Source: Clusia tigrina
Lineage: Eukaryota > Arthropoda > Insecta > Diptera > Clusiidae
Length of the DNA stretch: 64,000 nt
NCBI GenBank assembly: GCA_920105625.2
Contig: OV050030.1
Coordinates: 28,266,516 to 28,330,515, forward strand
Direction: 5' to 3'
Shown: positions 12,340 to 24,100 of the stretch, piece after piece
How the letters are laid out: each line of letters opens with the position of its first letter
Position numbering within the stretch: position 1 is the first letter of the stretch
Made by a program: the position numbers and the translations under genes
The notes under the pieces: generated by a model
What the model was told of the DNA's origin: nothing
What the model saw: only the letters and a program-made list of their open reading frames with translations
The model's database searches: none

Positions 12340-12486
12340 ATGAGTACAGAGCAGCAGCGGCAGTTCCCTTTTTACAACGACCCTGCGCTACCTATGGACT
12401 TGGACTATGCTGCCTCTTTGCCACTGCCAGTGCCACTGCCGCTGCCACTGCCATTGACTTCTGCGAGTCGTAAGGCACTCTTTTGA
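12340..12486 (+). CDS. Small proline/leucine-rich ORF, possible exon
   Basis: A 48-codon ATG-to-stop frame that is distinctly GC-richer than its surroundings. It encodes an N-terminal half rich in Q, P, D and Y, then a leucine-proline repeat (LPLPVPLPLPLPL) from a CTGCCA/CTGCCG tandem repeat. The same frame stays open further upstream to 12040. A donor-like GTAAGG lies near the end, so this could be a coding exon rather than a free-standing small gene. The repeat alone could also create an open frame by chance. I do not recognise the product. Confidence 0.2.
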   Translation: MSTEQQRQFPFYNDPALPMDLDYAASLPLPVPLPLPLPLTSASRKALF

Positions 12487-13464
12487 AAAACTGACTTGTC
12501 AGGCAGGAATCCTTAAAAATGTGTTAAGCACAGGCAGCGTAGCAGCGCTGAGCAGGCAAAAGTTTTTATATAATTTTGTTTTCTTTTTTTTTCTTTTTGC
12601 TTTTAATTTACTTAAGTTTGCTTGCGTACGTTTTTCTTCCTTCTTCACATACCAACACATATATGCATATACATATTTGATTTCTAAGGATAAAAGAAAA
12701 ACTTAACATTGCACTGAAATCTGTTTTTAAAGTATTCGAGCAAGGATACATCAAAAAACCAACAAAAAAAAATAATAATAAGGAGAAGAAACGAACGAAA
12801 AGGAAAAAAGGAGTAGCTGCTTGCATACAACTGAAGCGTTAAGGGCGTAATTATAGCTTTCTACACATTTGTTAACACACTCAAAGGAAAATGAAAGTAA
12901 AATGACTCAAAATCTTGACGAATGCTTTGTTTTGTTTAGTATGCAGTAAGAATTACTTTAAAATATTGGAAATGCCTACTGATTTATGGTCATTCACATG
13001 GGCAGCTGCACCAGTGCCTCAAATATGGCAAATTAAAGCAGATGGGCAGTGAGCACGACTAAAGGACCAGGTTTATTCAAGGAATCGTCCAATTTGCTTC
13101 AGCACTTAAAAAGCAATCAAGAAGAACAGGACGAGTGTATTTTACCTTAAATCTGTTTAAATGAAATACGACCTAATTTTTCTAGGTAAGCATTTTCACC
13201 AAATAGCATTCTCATTTTCTTCTATTGCTCAAGCCAATCTGCTTTGAAAATTATCAAGGAGAATTGTCAAACCAATTGCTTGCAATGAAAAGTGTTTTGT
13301 CAAAAAAGACAATTGTATAATGAGAAATTTGTACCTTTTCCATTTTTTTATGTTTAGAACTGCCCCTGAATAGTTCCTATCATTTTGTAACTATTTGTCA
13401 TTGTCTGCAAAACTACAAAATAAGATAATACGGCATTTCTCTAAATTATCGAGAGATTATATTG

Positions 13465-13900
13465 CCATTAGAACTTTGAAAGGTTGTCATATGATTTACA
13501 TTAACAGTGATAGCTACAACAAATTTGTTACGTCATCAATTCTTTAAGCAAAGTTTTGTTTTTTAGAGTCTTACAATAACTAACATAATTCTTGGTGAAG
13601 GAGTAGAATCTCAATCCCACATTTTATATGGTTCCACAATGGTCTTACATTTTAGTAAGTATACTAAAATATAAAACCATACTTACTAAAATATAAGACC
13701 ACCATGTGGAACAATATAAAATGTGGAACCATATAAAATGTGGGATAGAGATTCTACTCATCCACCAATAACTATGATCATTAGTGTGAGACTCTAATAA
13801 CAAAAACTGTGTTTAAAGAATTGATGACGTAAGAAATTTTGTGTACCTATCCCTGATAATGTATATCATATGACAACGTTACAAAGTTCTAGTAGGCAAC
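13465..13900. mobile_element. Long imperfect foldback element (inverted repeat)
   Basis: The left arm of about 200 bp (13465-13662) matches the reverse complement of the right arm (about 13674-13900) with scattered mismatches and small indels. Landmarks in both arms, read toward the centre, include TAGAACTTTG, GTTGTCATATGAT, ACGTCATCAATTCTTTAA, TTAGAGTCT and CCCACATTTTATATGGTTCC. Near the centre, shorter inverted and direct copies of TTAGTAAGTAT and of the ACATTTTATAT block make a more complex stem. No open frame lies inside. It is either a foldback-type DNA transposon or MITE, or a duplicated and inverted segment. If transcribed, it would form a long hairpin RNA. Confidence 0.75.
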
Positions 13901-15052
13901 CACAACTGCATAATTATCTACAGTCTCAAATAATATATAAACTTAGCACTAGAAAGAATGTTTTCAAGTCTGAAAGACCATCTTTTTGTCTGCCCGCCCA
14001 TGTTACTGGAGAGACTCAATGACAGTGAAGCGACTAAGATTTTTTTTCTCAGATTCTCTTCAATAACATAATTAGAAAAGACCGATTTTCCAGGAAACTA
14101 AACACACAAAAATTTCTATTTATATGTGCAATAGTTCGGAAGACTAATCCGTAAAATCTGGCTATCTTGTAATACAGTACCTTACGATGTTGTCTGAAAT
14201 CATTTGAAGAAATGTCAATATAATAAATTAGACATGTGGGAACTAAAAAGCCTTCACGCAATTACTTCATTTCCTATTTAATGATCCATTAAAAATTCCA
14301 AGTCAATTATTGATACTAAGTACCAAGGTAAATTCTAGGAACTAGTTTCCTGGCAACCTCTAATTTAAGTTTATAATAATCCAAAAAAATGGGAGATTTA
14401 TATTTAATATAAAAGTAATGCAGCAATAGTTGAGCGAATAAAATTTCTTGACCGATAATTATTCCAGAACAAGGTCCGTATAAGTCTGCACTTTAGCTTG
14501 GTGTACATAATTACGGCCAAACGAGGTGAAGGAGTTATTTTTTAACCATTTCAATCTTCTTCATTTCAATTTTAAAACTGTGAAAAGATGATGTTTTACT
14601 TACCTGAAACAGTCAAATAACTGAAAATCCCTGTTTTCACAGGTTCATTTCGCGATCCATCATTCAATTATTTAAAAAAAATCTTTATTTATAAAAATAG
14701 ACGTCATCGACAGCAATGTGACAATTGAAAGGTGAATATATTCATGTGTGGAAAAATCCTTTAAAATCTTAAATGGACGTAAGCTCTACAAAACACTTTA
14801 TTGACCAAATGTGGTACATCCGGTTCTCTCATATAATAAATTTAAATTTTATCATCAATTGGAATATTAGAATACCGTCTTCACCAATTCTATTAATTTG
14901 GCTTAAACAAAGTTGTCAACTTACATTTTCAGTGGACAAATTTGTTGATGGTTTCGTAATGTTTGGTGGGGAGTTAGTTAGGCTACATTTAATAATTAGA
15001 TTATTTTAAACTGACTTCCATCGGGTCCTTATTTACTACCAACTTATTTCAT
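13901..15052. other. Intergenic DNA, no gene recognised
   Basis: AT-rich with short frames only (for example 14773-15009 plus). No motif recognised. Confidence 0.4.
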
Positions 15053-15232
15053 ATGTTTACAACAAAAACAGCGAATGAATTGGTGAATACTATTATAGAA
15101 GATTGCTTGGAAGTAGAAACGTTAGATAGAAGTGAAGTGGGGTCGGCCGAAGATCCGCCAAAGAAGGAGGCCGCTAAGCACTCAGGCATTGATGCCTATT
15201 GTATTAGAGTAGCAAGGTTACTAGCAACGTAA
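15053..15232 (+). CDS. Unassigned 59-codon ORF ending at a splice-donor consensus
   Basis: ATG at 15053, stop TAA at 15230-15232. The product is acidic in its first half and has a mixed C-terminal part (HSGIDAYCIRVARLLA). Composition from about 15130 to 15210 is much GC-richer than its neighbourhood, as expected for conserved coding DNA. The stop overlaps a perfect donor consensus GTAAGT at 15229-15234, so the frame may be an exon that splices before the stop. I could not identify the following exon, nor a family. It could be part of a host gene with long introns, a retroposed fragment, or chance. Confidence 0.3.
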   Translation: MFTTKTANELVNTIIEDCLEVETLDRSEVGSAEDPPKKEAAKHSGIDAYCIRVARLLAT

Positions 15233-16344
15233 GTACCTCTGTTGATATTTGGATTTGAGAAATATGAATTGTTTATGCCTTAGAATCTAGATTACGTATT
15301 CCAACTGGACTTTCCTTAGCCGACGTTGTACAATAAAACTCTTTCTTTCTTCCACCGATGATAACATACAAAATTTATATGGAAGGCAAAATTATCTAAA
15401 ACTGGGACTATATCAAATAAAGTCAGCTAAGTTAGTCTGGAGTAGCAAATACCGCTACTAAAAAAATAAAACACAGAGTTCTACTAATTGCACGCCTTTG
15501 TTGCTGATGAGACCTAATGCAAATTTCTATGCATATCTTATTATTAGTAGAGTAATAAATATCTATTTTTAATCTACCCCCTTTATAATATTCAAAGAGA
15601 TATATTTTGACATATAATTGTATTCAATCGTTTTGTATTCAATCGTGTTGTTGCTTTGATATTATCGACGGCTGCTTCAAACACATAAGCTCAAGTATCA
15701 TTTAGGAAATTTGTAGTAATGTTTTTACACATAAAGAAGAAAAAACTAAAATTTACCTGTAACAACCTTATTTCGATGATGTGGAGTTACTTTATATAAA
15801 AATTATTTAAATAATTATGGGTTTCAGTCACCATCAAATACTTAATAGAATAATGGGAAATCTCAATGTGACAAGATTATACTCTACTGAAGAGTAGATT
15901 AAAGCGTTAACATTGATTTCGGCTTTAAAATTGTCCATATTGTCAATATAGCTCAGCTGGTAAGTAATTAAATAAGGAAAAGGATGTGCTATTTTTATTA
16001 TAAAATATATACTTAAGGACATGTTTTAATGGTAATTGATTTGCTAATTAAAAGTACAAAATCTGAGCATATAAGCATATTGATACCCACAATATTTTGG
16101 TTTCAAGTCAATTCGATGCGTGAAGTAAAATGTTCTACTTTGCGTTCTATTTACACATTAATATGATCCAACATCCTATGAATGCATTTATATGATTCTA
16201 CATCCTATGAATAATTTAATATGATCCAACATTCCAACAAATTTATGGTAGTCATATAAATATTTTAAAAATTGTTGGCGTTTCTCTGCGAATATGTCTT
16301 ATATTTGACTTGCAATAAATGTTTGTGTATCTTAATTATCAGAA
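15233..16344. other. Intergenic or possibly intronic DNA
   Basis: AT-rich, no coding signal. A 29-bp minisatellite occurs at 16160-16233. Confidence 0.4.
16160..16233. repeat. 29-bp minisatellite, about 2.5 copies
   Basis: The phrase ATATGATCCAACATCCTATG and its variants recur with a period of 29 bp (landmark TATGAT at 16162, 16191 and 16220). Confidence 0.7.
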
Positions 16345-16455
16345 ATATTTATTTATTATTATTTATTTTTTTACAAGAGAAAGATAAGAATCAGTTCTTA
16401 TCCTACATACATTATTTAGGAGCACTAGCTGCCAGGGCTTTCAGCTCATTATCAG
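16345..16455 (-). repeat. Dispersed retroposon 3' end, copy 3 of 4
   Basis: The box GCACTAGCTGCCAGGGCT (16423-16440) is identical to that at 1889-1906 and, on the minus strand, runs into an A/T-rich tail with AATAAATAATAATAAATAA. Sequence beyond the box (to about 16600) may also belong to the element, but I could not align it to the other copies. Confidence 0.5.
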
Positions 16456-19095
16456 AAATAAATTGCAATTCTTAATATGCATCCTGGGAACAGAAGTTCT
16501 GCTAGATTGATATTTATTGCTTTCCACAAATCCCTCAAACTCCTCATCACAGGTCTAAAAGTGGGTTTACAAGGGTGCGGTTTTCTTTAGAATATATGTA
16601 AATAGCATATTATTTCTACTCTATGTTGTCTGAGCTATGTCAGTATCTCCTAACCTCTGGATATATGATAAATTTTCGACAAGGCAAAGAATAACACTTC
16701 ATTCAGTTTTGTTCCTAGTGCTCCCTCACAAATTTCTTTACAGCAAGCTTAATCAAACCGATACTATTAAACACATTCTGAAGCTGTATTCAAATATATC
16801 ACCGTTTTATTGTCGTTTTTTGCTCACCTATACTAACATTTCGCTGCGAGCGAAATTCATGTAAGTGAAGCCAAAACTTGTAATTTCTGAAATTTCAGCT
16901 GAAATCAAACGCAATGTAAGACGAGCAATGTTGTAGGCTGTTCTCTGTTTTATTTTTGTTTTTTTCAAAGCACAATTTTCTTCAAACAGGAAAGTAATTA
17001 AACTTTAAAAGTAACCTTTTTTCTGTCTATCCTTGTTTTTACTCGCAATTCAAAGAAATTCGGTTGCTAATTTCAGCACAGGTTTTTCTCTGAATTAAGT
17101 GTTAAGTGAGGTAGATTTTTTTTATTTACTTTTAGATTTTTCTTTATATTATTTATTTATGCTTCTTGTATTTATATTTATTTATTTATTTATCTACATT
17201 TTTTTCGTTCCTACCTGGACATAGACAAATTTCTTGGTTTCAGTGAATACAAATTTAACTTGTCTTCTCTTATAGAAAAACACAAATATAACATTTTATT
17301 GAAATATATTGATAGCAATTTTCCACTTTCCATTTGCTCTACTTATCGAAAACGGTTGCAGCTAGTTTTAAAATTCAATTAAAATTTAATTTCGCAAATG
17401 CAAACAAACGAAAACGTTTGCTATAATAATTCCAACCCGTGGTGCTGCTTGGAATTTTGCTGCAATTGTGCCAGTTTTGCATTTCCGCAACAACTTTAAG
17501 CAAGAAATTGTTGCTGCTGCTCCTAGTGCTGCCTCTGTCGTTGTTGTTGTTGTTGCACTTTTCCGTAACATAGTTAAGATAGACAGTTGTGCAATTCAGT
17601 TGAAACAAGTTTTCACGTCCGCCTACCTGCCTGAAAGACTGCCTGCATGGCTGCATTGTTGCTCGCCTGCCTGCTTCACTTCACTACCAACCAGCCCGGC
17701 TGCCACCCAGACACCTACCTCCCTGACTGGGTTGTGCTGACGCTCAACTCAAAAACTTTAAAAAGCATACACAACAGCAACTGGAGCAACTGTGGCAATG
17801 CTGACTGCATATGTACGAGCTCTGGCGCAAGTGGCTTGGAGATGCAGGCAGAGAAGAGTTACTTCCAAGATCTTCACGAAGCAACTTAAGTAAATAAGTA
17901 AAAAAAATAACATACAAAAAGAGAAGAAAAGAAAAAACTTTTTTAATCTACTTGGGCGCATCAAAAAGTGCTTAGTACGAGTAGCTTCAGTATTTCTGCT
18001 CTTTTTTCTACACGCGTATGTCGCTAATAAAATTACACAATTGTACACAGATAACTCCGGATAGTGACAGCTTGTACGAGTATCTCCCCACAGCTTCAAC
18101 ACACATTTCACAGCGCTGAAAAACTCTTCTCTGAACCACTCACACTTCACTCCTTTGCGGCGATCCGCTTTCCACACAAAAGTCTTTAAACAATTGCCAC
18201 TTGTTTAATTGTTTCTAGATACAAATCTTCACCGTACGCAGTTAAAAGTGGTGTATCTGTGCGTTCGCTGTTTGTACTCGTACATTGGGGTCACTTTATC
18301 GCATTAATTTCATTTTCATTACACATTGGGTAATTACTATGTACTTGATGAGGTTTTTTAAGGTGCCAGTGAGAAATCCAGTAAGACCCAGGCAATAGAA
18401 CACCACAGCTTTGAGGTCATATATCTCAGAATTATCAGGGTGGTAAGTTCAAAATTATTTTTGATAATTATAAAAAATACTACCATATGCCTTCCAACCG
18501 ACTTTCTTTAAAGCTCGTTTTCAGTGGTTCAAATTACAGTTGAAAAAATTTAAAATTCATTTTCTTGCAATCAATTGTTCCTTCAGACCGAAGTCATTAT
18601 CTTGAATCGAAACAATCGAAACAAGGAGATGAGAAACAAGCAGTTGAGATTTGTACTTGTGTAGGTGTCACATATTCCAATTGAAGTTCCTGAAATCAAC
18701 TGAAATGACTAGAAATCGGTTGAAACCAATCATTCGAACTGAATTTTGAGATTATAGTCTTGAAATATTAAAAAAAAAAACATAATAATACGAGTGTCTG
18801 TAAAGCTTAAAACAATTTGTCATGTGATTTTGGTTACCTCAAATTGCATGCAGCTTTATTACAGACTGGATTTCTTTCAGATTATGTTGTCTCAAAATCC
18901 TTGTGCTAAATAAACAAGAATTTTTATAATATTTTTATATAACTTATATTATATGTTAACAATTTTTTCATTTACTAATGATCACGCCCCCTTTACTGCA
19001 AACATAGTGACTAAACTGCAGAAGTGCCTGTAATGTATTTGAAATAACTTCAGATACTTCGAATTGTGTGCTTCTATTGATATAATAAGAAAGAA
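16456..19095. other. Intergenic DNA, no gene recognised
   Basis: Includes a T-rich stretch (17100-17220), a GTT/GCT microsatellite patch near 17510-17560, and open frames on both strands at 17375-18177 (up to 139 codons) that lack any recognisable domain. The patch at 17400-17900 is somewhat GC-richer and could be regulatory or an old repeat. Confidence 0.4.
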
Positions 19096-19295
19096 ATGGC
19101 AACAGCAAGCATGTTAGTCTCGCAGGTGGGGTCGGGACAAGAATCCTGCTTAGGGGATGGTTTTGAAATACTTCTGGCTAAATGTTTTTTTCCTTCTCTA
19201 AGGTCGAAGGTCTATTACCAATGCTGCCAACACTTGTAGACATATATTCACTTTCATATAAGGTTAGAAAGAATAAATAACAAAAAATATAAATT
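19096..19295 (+). repeat. tRNA-like SINE candidate, copy B
   Basis: The head AAGCATGTTAGTCTCGCAGG matches copy A (4900-4913, TAGCATGCTAGTCTCGCA) at nearly every position, followed by a weaker B-box-like AAGAATCC. The body contains TCTAAGGTCGAAGGTCTA, comparable to TTCAAGTTGAAGGTTTA in copy A, and ends in an A-rich tail with AATAAATAAC. Confidence 0.5.
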
Positions 19296-20904
19296 GGCAA
19301 TATTTTTTATAAACATAAGAAATGAAATCACCTTGGAGACCTCAAGTAACCGAAATACTTCAGGTGATTGCTAACAGTTATAAACAGTTGCAATCCTTCA
19401 ATTAAACAACAAGAAACTCCAATCAAATAGAGGAGTACTGTCTTCTTACGACTGAAAATTCACTGCATTAAAAATAGCGGTCACAGAAATAGTGAAAGAG
19501 TATTATTGAAATATTATAATCAAATTTCACTGGAATTATTGCAGTAAACCAAACTTTAATAATTACACAGATTTTCTAGAAACCTGTACAATTGTACTCT
19601 TAGAAAACCTTTAGGAAATCTTTACAGTATGTTTCTCAAAGAAGCGCCCACTTATGAGTAAGGAAATGTTACTATTTTCAGAAATTAAAGTTTGCTTACT
19701 GCAGTCGAGGGCAGATCCTTATGGAAGACAAGAACCTGACAAAATGATTTAATTTAAATCCTAAAGTGTAATGAAGCAATACTACATCCGTCTTCTTCCC
19801 TTTAACCACCCATACTTATTGAAGCAATTTCCGATATCCGATTTCTCAGATAAACAATATGGTCATAACCACCCTTTAACAATAAAAATGAAAAATTTAG
19901 AATTGAGAATTCAACCTAAACATGAGTCGTGGACTGTAGTCATATCAAAATCATTTTTTTTTCTAAACGTACTCATCTGTCTTCCTTTTCCGATTGGGGT
20001 AGTTTGTTTTACTTTATTTTTTCAGCTTCTTCAATTGCATTTACTACTTAGCGCTACTCAAACACTTCATTTTGGTTCACTGCAGCCGAGTTGTTGTGTT
20101 TTTGGTTTTCTTGGTTGCACAATTCGGTTGCTTATTTCACTTTCTTAAGGGTTTTAATTTACCGTCCGTCTTACTACATTTCTAATTGCTATATTGTTGC
20201 TTAGCGAACAGACAACAGCCGGCACATAAGTTGCATTGCATTGTATTACTGTCAGATCCGCCCCGCTTACTTGTGCGCTACTTGCACTCACAATGCTTTT
20301 GTTGTTGTCAATTTCTAATTAAATTTTGTGTAATATTTAAGCCTAAGCCAAACGGCATAAATAAAGACTTATGCATTTAGGTGTAAGTGGATTTGCAGTT
20401 TGCGCATTTGGGTCAAACAACGTGCCGTTAACCGTTTCCAATTGAGATTAGGTTGTATTAAAACAGCCAAATAGATTTACTTACCCAGTCCATTTGCAGC
20501 GGGCCATTCACTTGCAACTAATCCGTATGCAACCAAACAATTTCCAAGTGATGCAATAATTTTGGTACTTGTTTTTACCACTAAAGAAAGGTTTGCAATA
20601 TGGTATAGCTGAGAAATGACTCAGTGGGAGTTGGAAGCATTATGTCGGGGCTGAAGTTGTCAGACTAAGTAGGCTTACCTGACTTTTTGTACTCATCTCC
20701 AATTAACCACATGCAATTCTATTTTAAAGAGTGGCAAGTACTCACCTTATTTTACCTATCAAGTAGTCAATGCTGAGAGAAGCAATTTACAAGAATTGTG
20801 GTATCAATTTGCTGCCATTATAAAGTTAGTTTGGGATTATAATCTACAGACCTTATTGTACTTATTCAATATACAATTTACAGAACGTATTGTAACATAC
20901 GAAG
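19296..20904. other. Intergenic DNA, no gene recognised
   Basis: Contains a 125-codon plus frame at 19771-20148 without recognisable motifs. No RNA gene or repeat identified. Confidence 0.4.
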
Positions 20905-20958
<54 letters not shown>

Positions 20959-21115
20959 CCTTACACTATAATTAATTATGACTGAAAGGGGTTTGGGGCA
21001 TTGAGTACCAGCTACTGTGGCTTTCGATTCTAAGAAAAAGAGATTTGTAGAAAGAAGCATGTTTGAGACCACTCTAAGTGTGCATCTAGCATGCTTACCA
21101 CGATACCACATAGTG
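20905..21115 (-). repeat. tRNA-like SINE candidate, copy C, with (TAA)n tail
   Basis: Read on the minus strand it starts with a tRNA-like head, GTGGTAAGCATGCTAGATGC, followed about 25 bases on by a degenerate B-box-like GTGGTCTCAAAC. A body of about 100 bp follows and ends in GTGTAAGGTA and a (TAA)n tail of about 17 units (20905-20957). A head plus simple-repeat tail is the layout of a tRNA-derived SINE. The body has not been shown to match copies A and B, so the three may be subfamilies. Confidence 0.5.
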
Positions 21116-24100
21116 TAGCAATATACAAAGATACAATACAATAATATTCAAAAAACAGTACAGTTGATTTCATTACTAACCAAAAATCAAACAGTTTGAA
21201 GGCTTCCAGATTTACTTCCCAGTATATGAGTAGTTGATTTATTTATAAGAAAGTTATCGAACAATTTATCTGGGTGGTGTTATTTTATGGAAACAATTAA
21301 ATTGGAAGTTATCATTTCTTCGAGGTATATTTTAAGGGTCTCGTAATTAAGAAATTTCCTCGCCCGAAAAAGATGTAGAAGGATCCTTCTATCATTCTAG
21401 TTGAACTTTTCTCTGTGTATGGACAACAATGTTGCAATTCAAATTTAAATTTAATTTAGTTTTCTAATTTATGAAAAATGTTCTTGTTAATAGTTTTTTT
21501 ATACATTTTTGAACGTTTTCCAACTTTGTTCTCCAACTTTGAGTATAACTAATGTACTCGTATATGATTAGCTCCATCAACTGCTTCATTAAAAGCATGG
21601 CTGGACCTTTGAAAGGGATGAGACCTGATGACTCATGCGGTATCACAAAGGGTCAATGATGGCCTAAGTGGGCCAGTCTGGCGGCCGCCTTACTTACCTG
21701 CCTACCTATGTATATGAAGTATTCACAGGCAAGTCTTTGATAAATTTCACCTATATTAAACTGTAGGTTAACGTTCCGAACCATATCAAAACAGATTAAT
21801 TCGTAGAGTTAAAAATCTTCATCAATTCTATATAAACTCATGACAATAAAAAGCGATAAATTCTTATACCAATTCATGAGCTGTGTATTAAAGTGCTTAA
21901 CCAAATCTCAGCATATCAAACTTTAAGTTTGTGTGTGGTATTCATGAACTTTATATAAACCCATGTAAAGCATAAGCATACAATTCTTCTAGGAATGTTT
22001 CCAATTCTCCCCCATTCAATTGAATACAGCTTAGTTCTCCGTGTTTGGTTGCAGCTTTATTCGTCGCATAAACTACACTTCGCTGTCTCAATAACCCCAG
22101 GCAGTTCCGTTTATAATGACATATTGTGAATGCGAAACAATACAAATTTTTGCGAAATGCTTCGTATTAAATTTTATTAGTAAGAATTTAAACTCTTGAA
22201 ATTTCTCAAAAATCCAACAACCAATCGAGATCTGGTGATCACCGTAACCATATCAATTATTCTTTCCTACAAAAGATATGCACTCCAAAAGCAAAATTAA
22301 ATAAAACACAGACGCCTAATTTGCATTGATTCATAAAGAAAATCATAAATAGAAAAATATAAAAAAAATACAAACAAAAATTATGCATCCAAATTATAAG
22401 TTATGAAATGTGATATTTTACATTAATGCGGCGGGTGTATCTTCACTTAAAGTGCGGCCGTGTATGCGAGCCCGAGTATCTTTGTTAAAGCTTTCTGCCT
22501 TTCCTTTGTAATAAAATGCCTTTCGTCACGTCCTCAGATGCGCGACCCACACAAATTTGTCAAATAAATAACAACACCAACAAAATAAAATGAAGTAAAG
22601 AAAGAAAAAAACCAAAAAAAAACCAAAATAAGAGAAAATAAAGAAGCAAAACAAAGCAGGCAAAAAAGAAGGCGAAAAAGAATATATAGAAACACAGAAT
22701 TCCGCTGCCTTAAAGCATATAAAACTGACAGTCAAACCTACACACACCTTAATTTTTTCTGCCATGGTTGTTGTTGTTGTTGCTGGTGTTGTTATTTTTG
22801 TTTTTTGCTGCCCTTTTTTCATCAATGAAGCAACCTGCCTACGACTGCAAGGAAATTACGAGAAAGCAAAAAAATACACAAAAAATACAACAAAAAAATA
22901 AATGAAAATTGAAAAGAGGAGGAAAGGCAAGAAAATTCAATAAAGTGTGACAATTTATTGGGTATAGGCGCAGAGTTATAAAACTGCACCTAATAAATCT
23001 ATTCCAGCGCTTTGATGCGGACGCCCAGCAAATTCACAGTTGTTTGTTGTCACTTCCAGCTGCAGATACGTTAGCTGCAGTTCCGACTGTGTATGGGCGA
23101 CTGTGTGTGTGTGTGTGTGTGTGTTTGAGTGTGTGTGCTGAGATATATATTTGTATGTGTGTTAAACTGCAATAGACCATATGCAAGAAGTTTATTTTCG
23201 GCAGCATATTATCCTAGATTTATTGTCAAAGCAACTTTAAGTCACATTCCTAGTCATAAGTTAGCTGTGTAAAACTTGCTGGGATCTGCCAGGTTTGTGG
23301 TATACTCGTATTGAAATGATTTCATGTGGCATTAATTGGCTTTTCTGGAGATGCCAGGCATCACGTGAAATCGGTAGTCATTTCACTGTATTTGCAATCG
23401 TTTTAATGCCGTAGTTACAGGTGCATTTCGCTACGTAGTGGAGAAAACCTTAATTTTTGTTTAGGAAGTTGGACACAGAGTCTGCTCTGAGAGCAAATTC
23501 AGTCAAATTGAAATTAAGGCCACTACCTCATAGCCTTTAAAGGTACTTAGTTTCAGCCTTCCGTACCTGAATCATCTGTCATACTGAGGTGATTGAACTG
23601 AAGCTGAACTATTCCTAAAATGGCGTGGAACTAATTAAAATACGAGGAAACCTTTTACTGGGACTCGATTCACTTGATCGCAGAAGCCAAGTTTCTAACT
23701 ATCAAACTATGGAATCGCAGATTGTAAGCATTGGAGTTTATTACTCCATTGATTGATTGATTAAAGGATTAAAGTTATTGCTGTCATTTGAAGGAATTGC
23801 TTTATTTTATTTTTATCTCAGTCTTTCGAAGGCCTTGTATTGCCCTTAAGTCACTTCAAATCCTTTCCTGTCAATTCATTCAATTCAAGTCACTGGATTT
23901 GTTTGCTCTGGATGCCATCCATGCCAGTTTTTTTAAAGAAATGCATCCAATTTCCGGAGGTAACTCTTTAAAAATCCATAATTTACTTAAATACTGTTAC
24001 GATGAATTTGTTCCTTAGAAGTAATTGAAATTACTTTGAGTCATGCAAGCCATTTGAATTCAGTGCAATCATTTAAATTTCTCGCATTCAGTTCAAGTCG

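Noticed and set aside
17758..18177. 139-codon minus frame
   Set aside because: Low-complexity Phe/Leu/Ala content and no recognisable motif.
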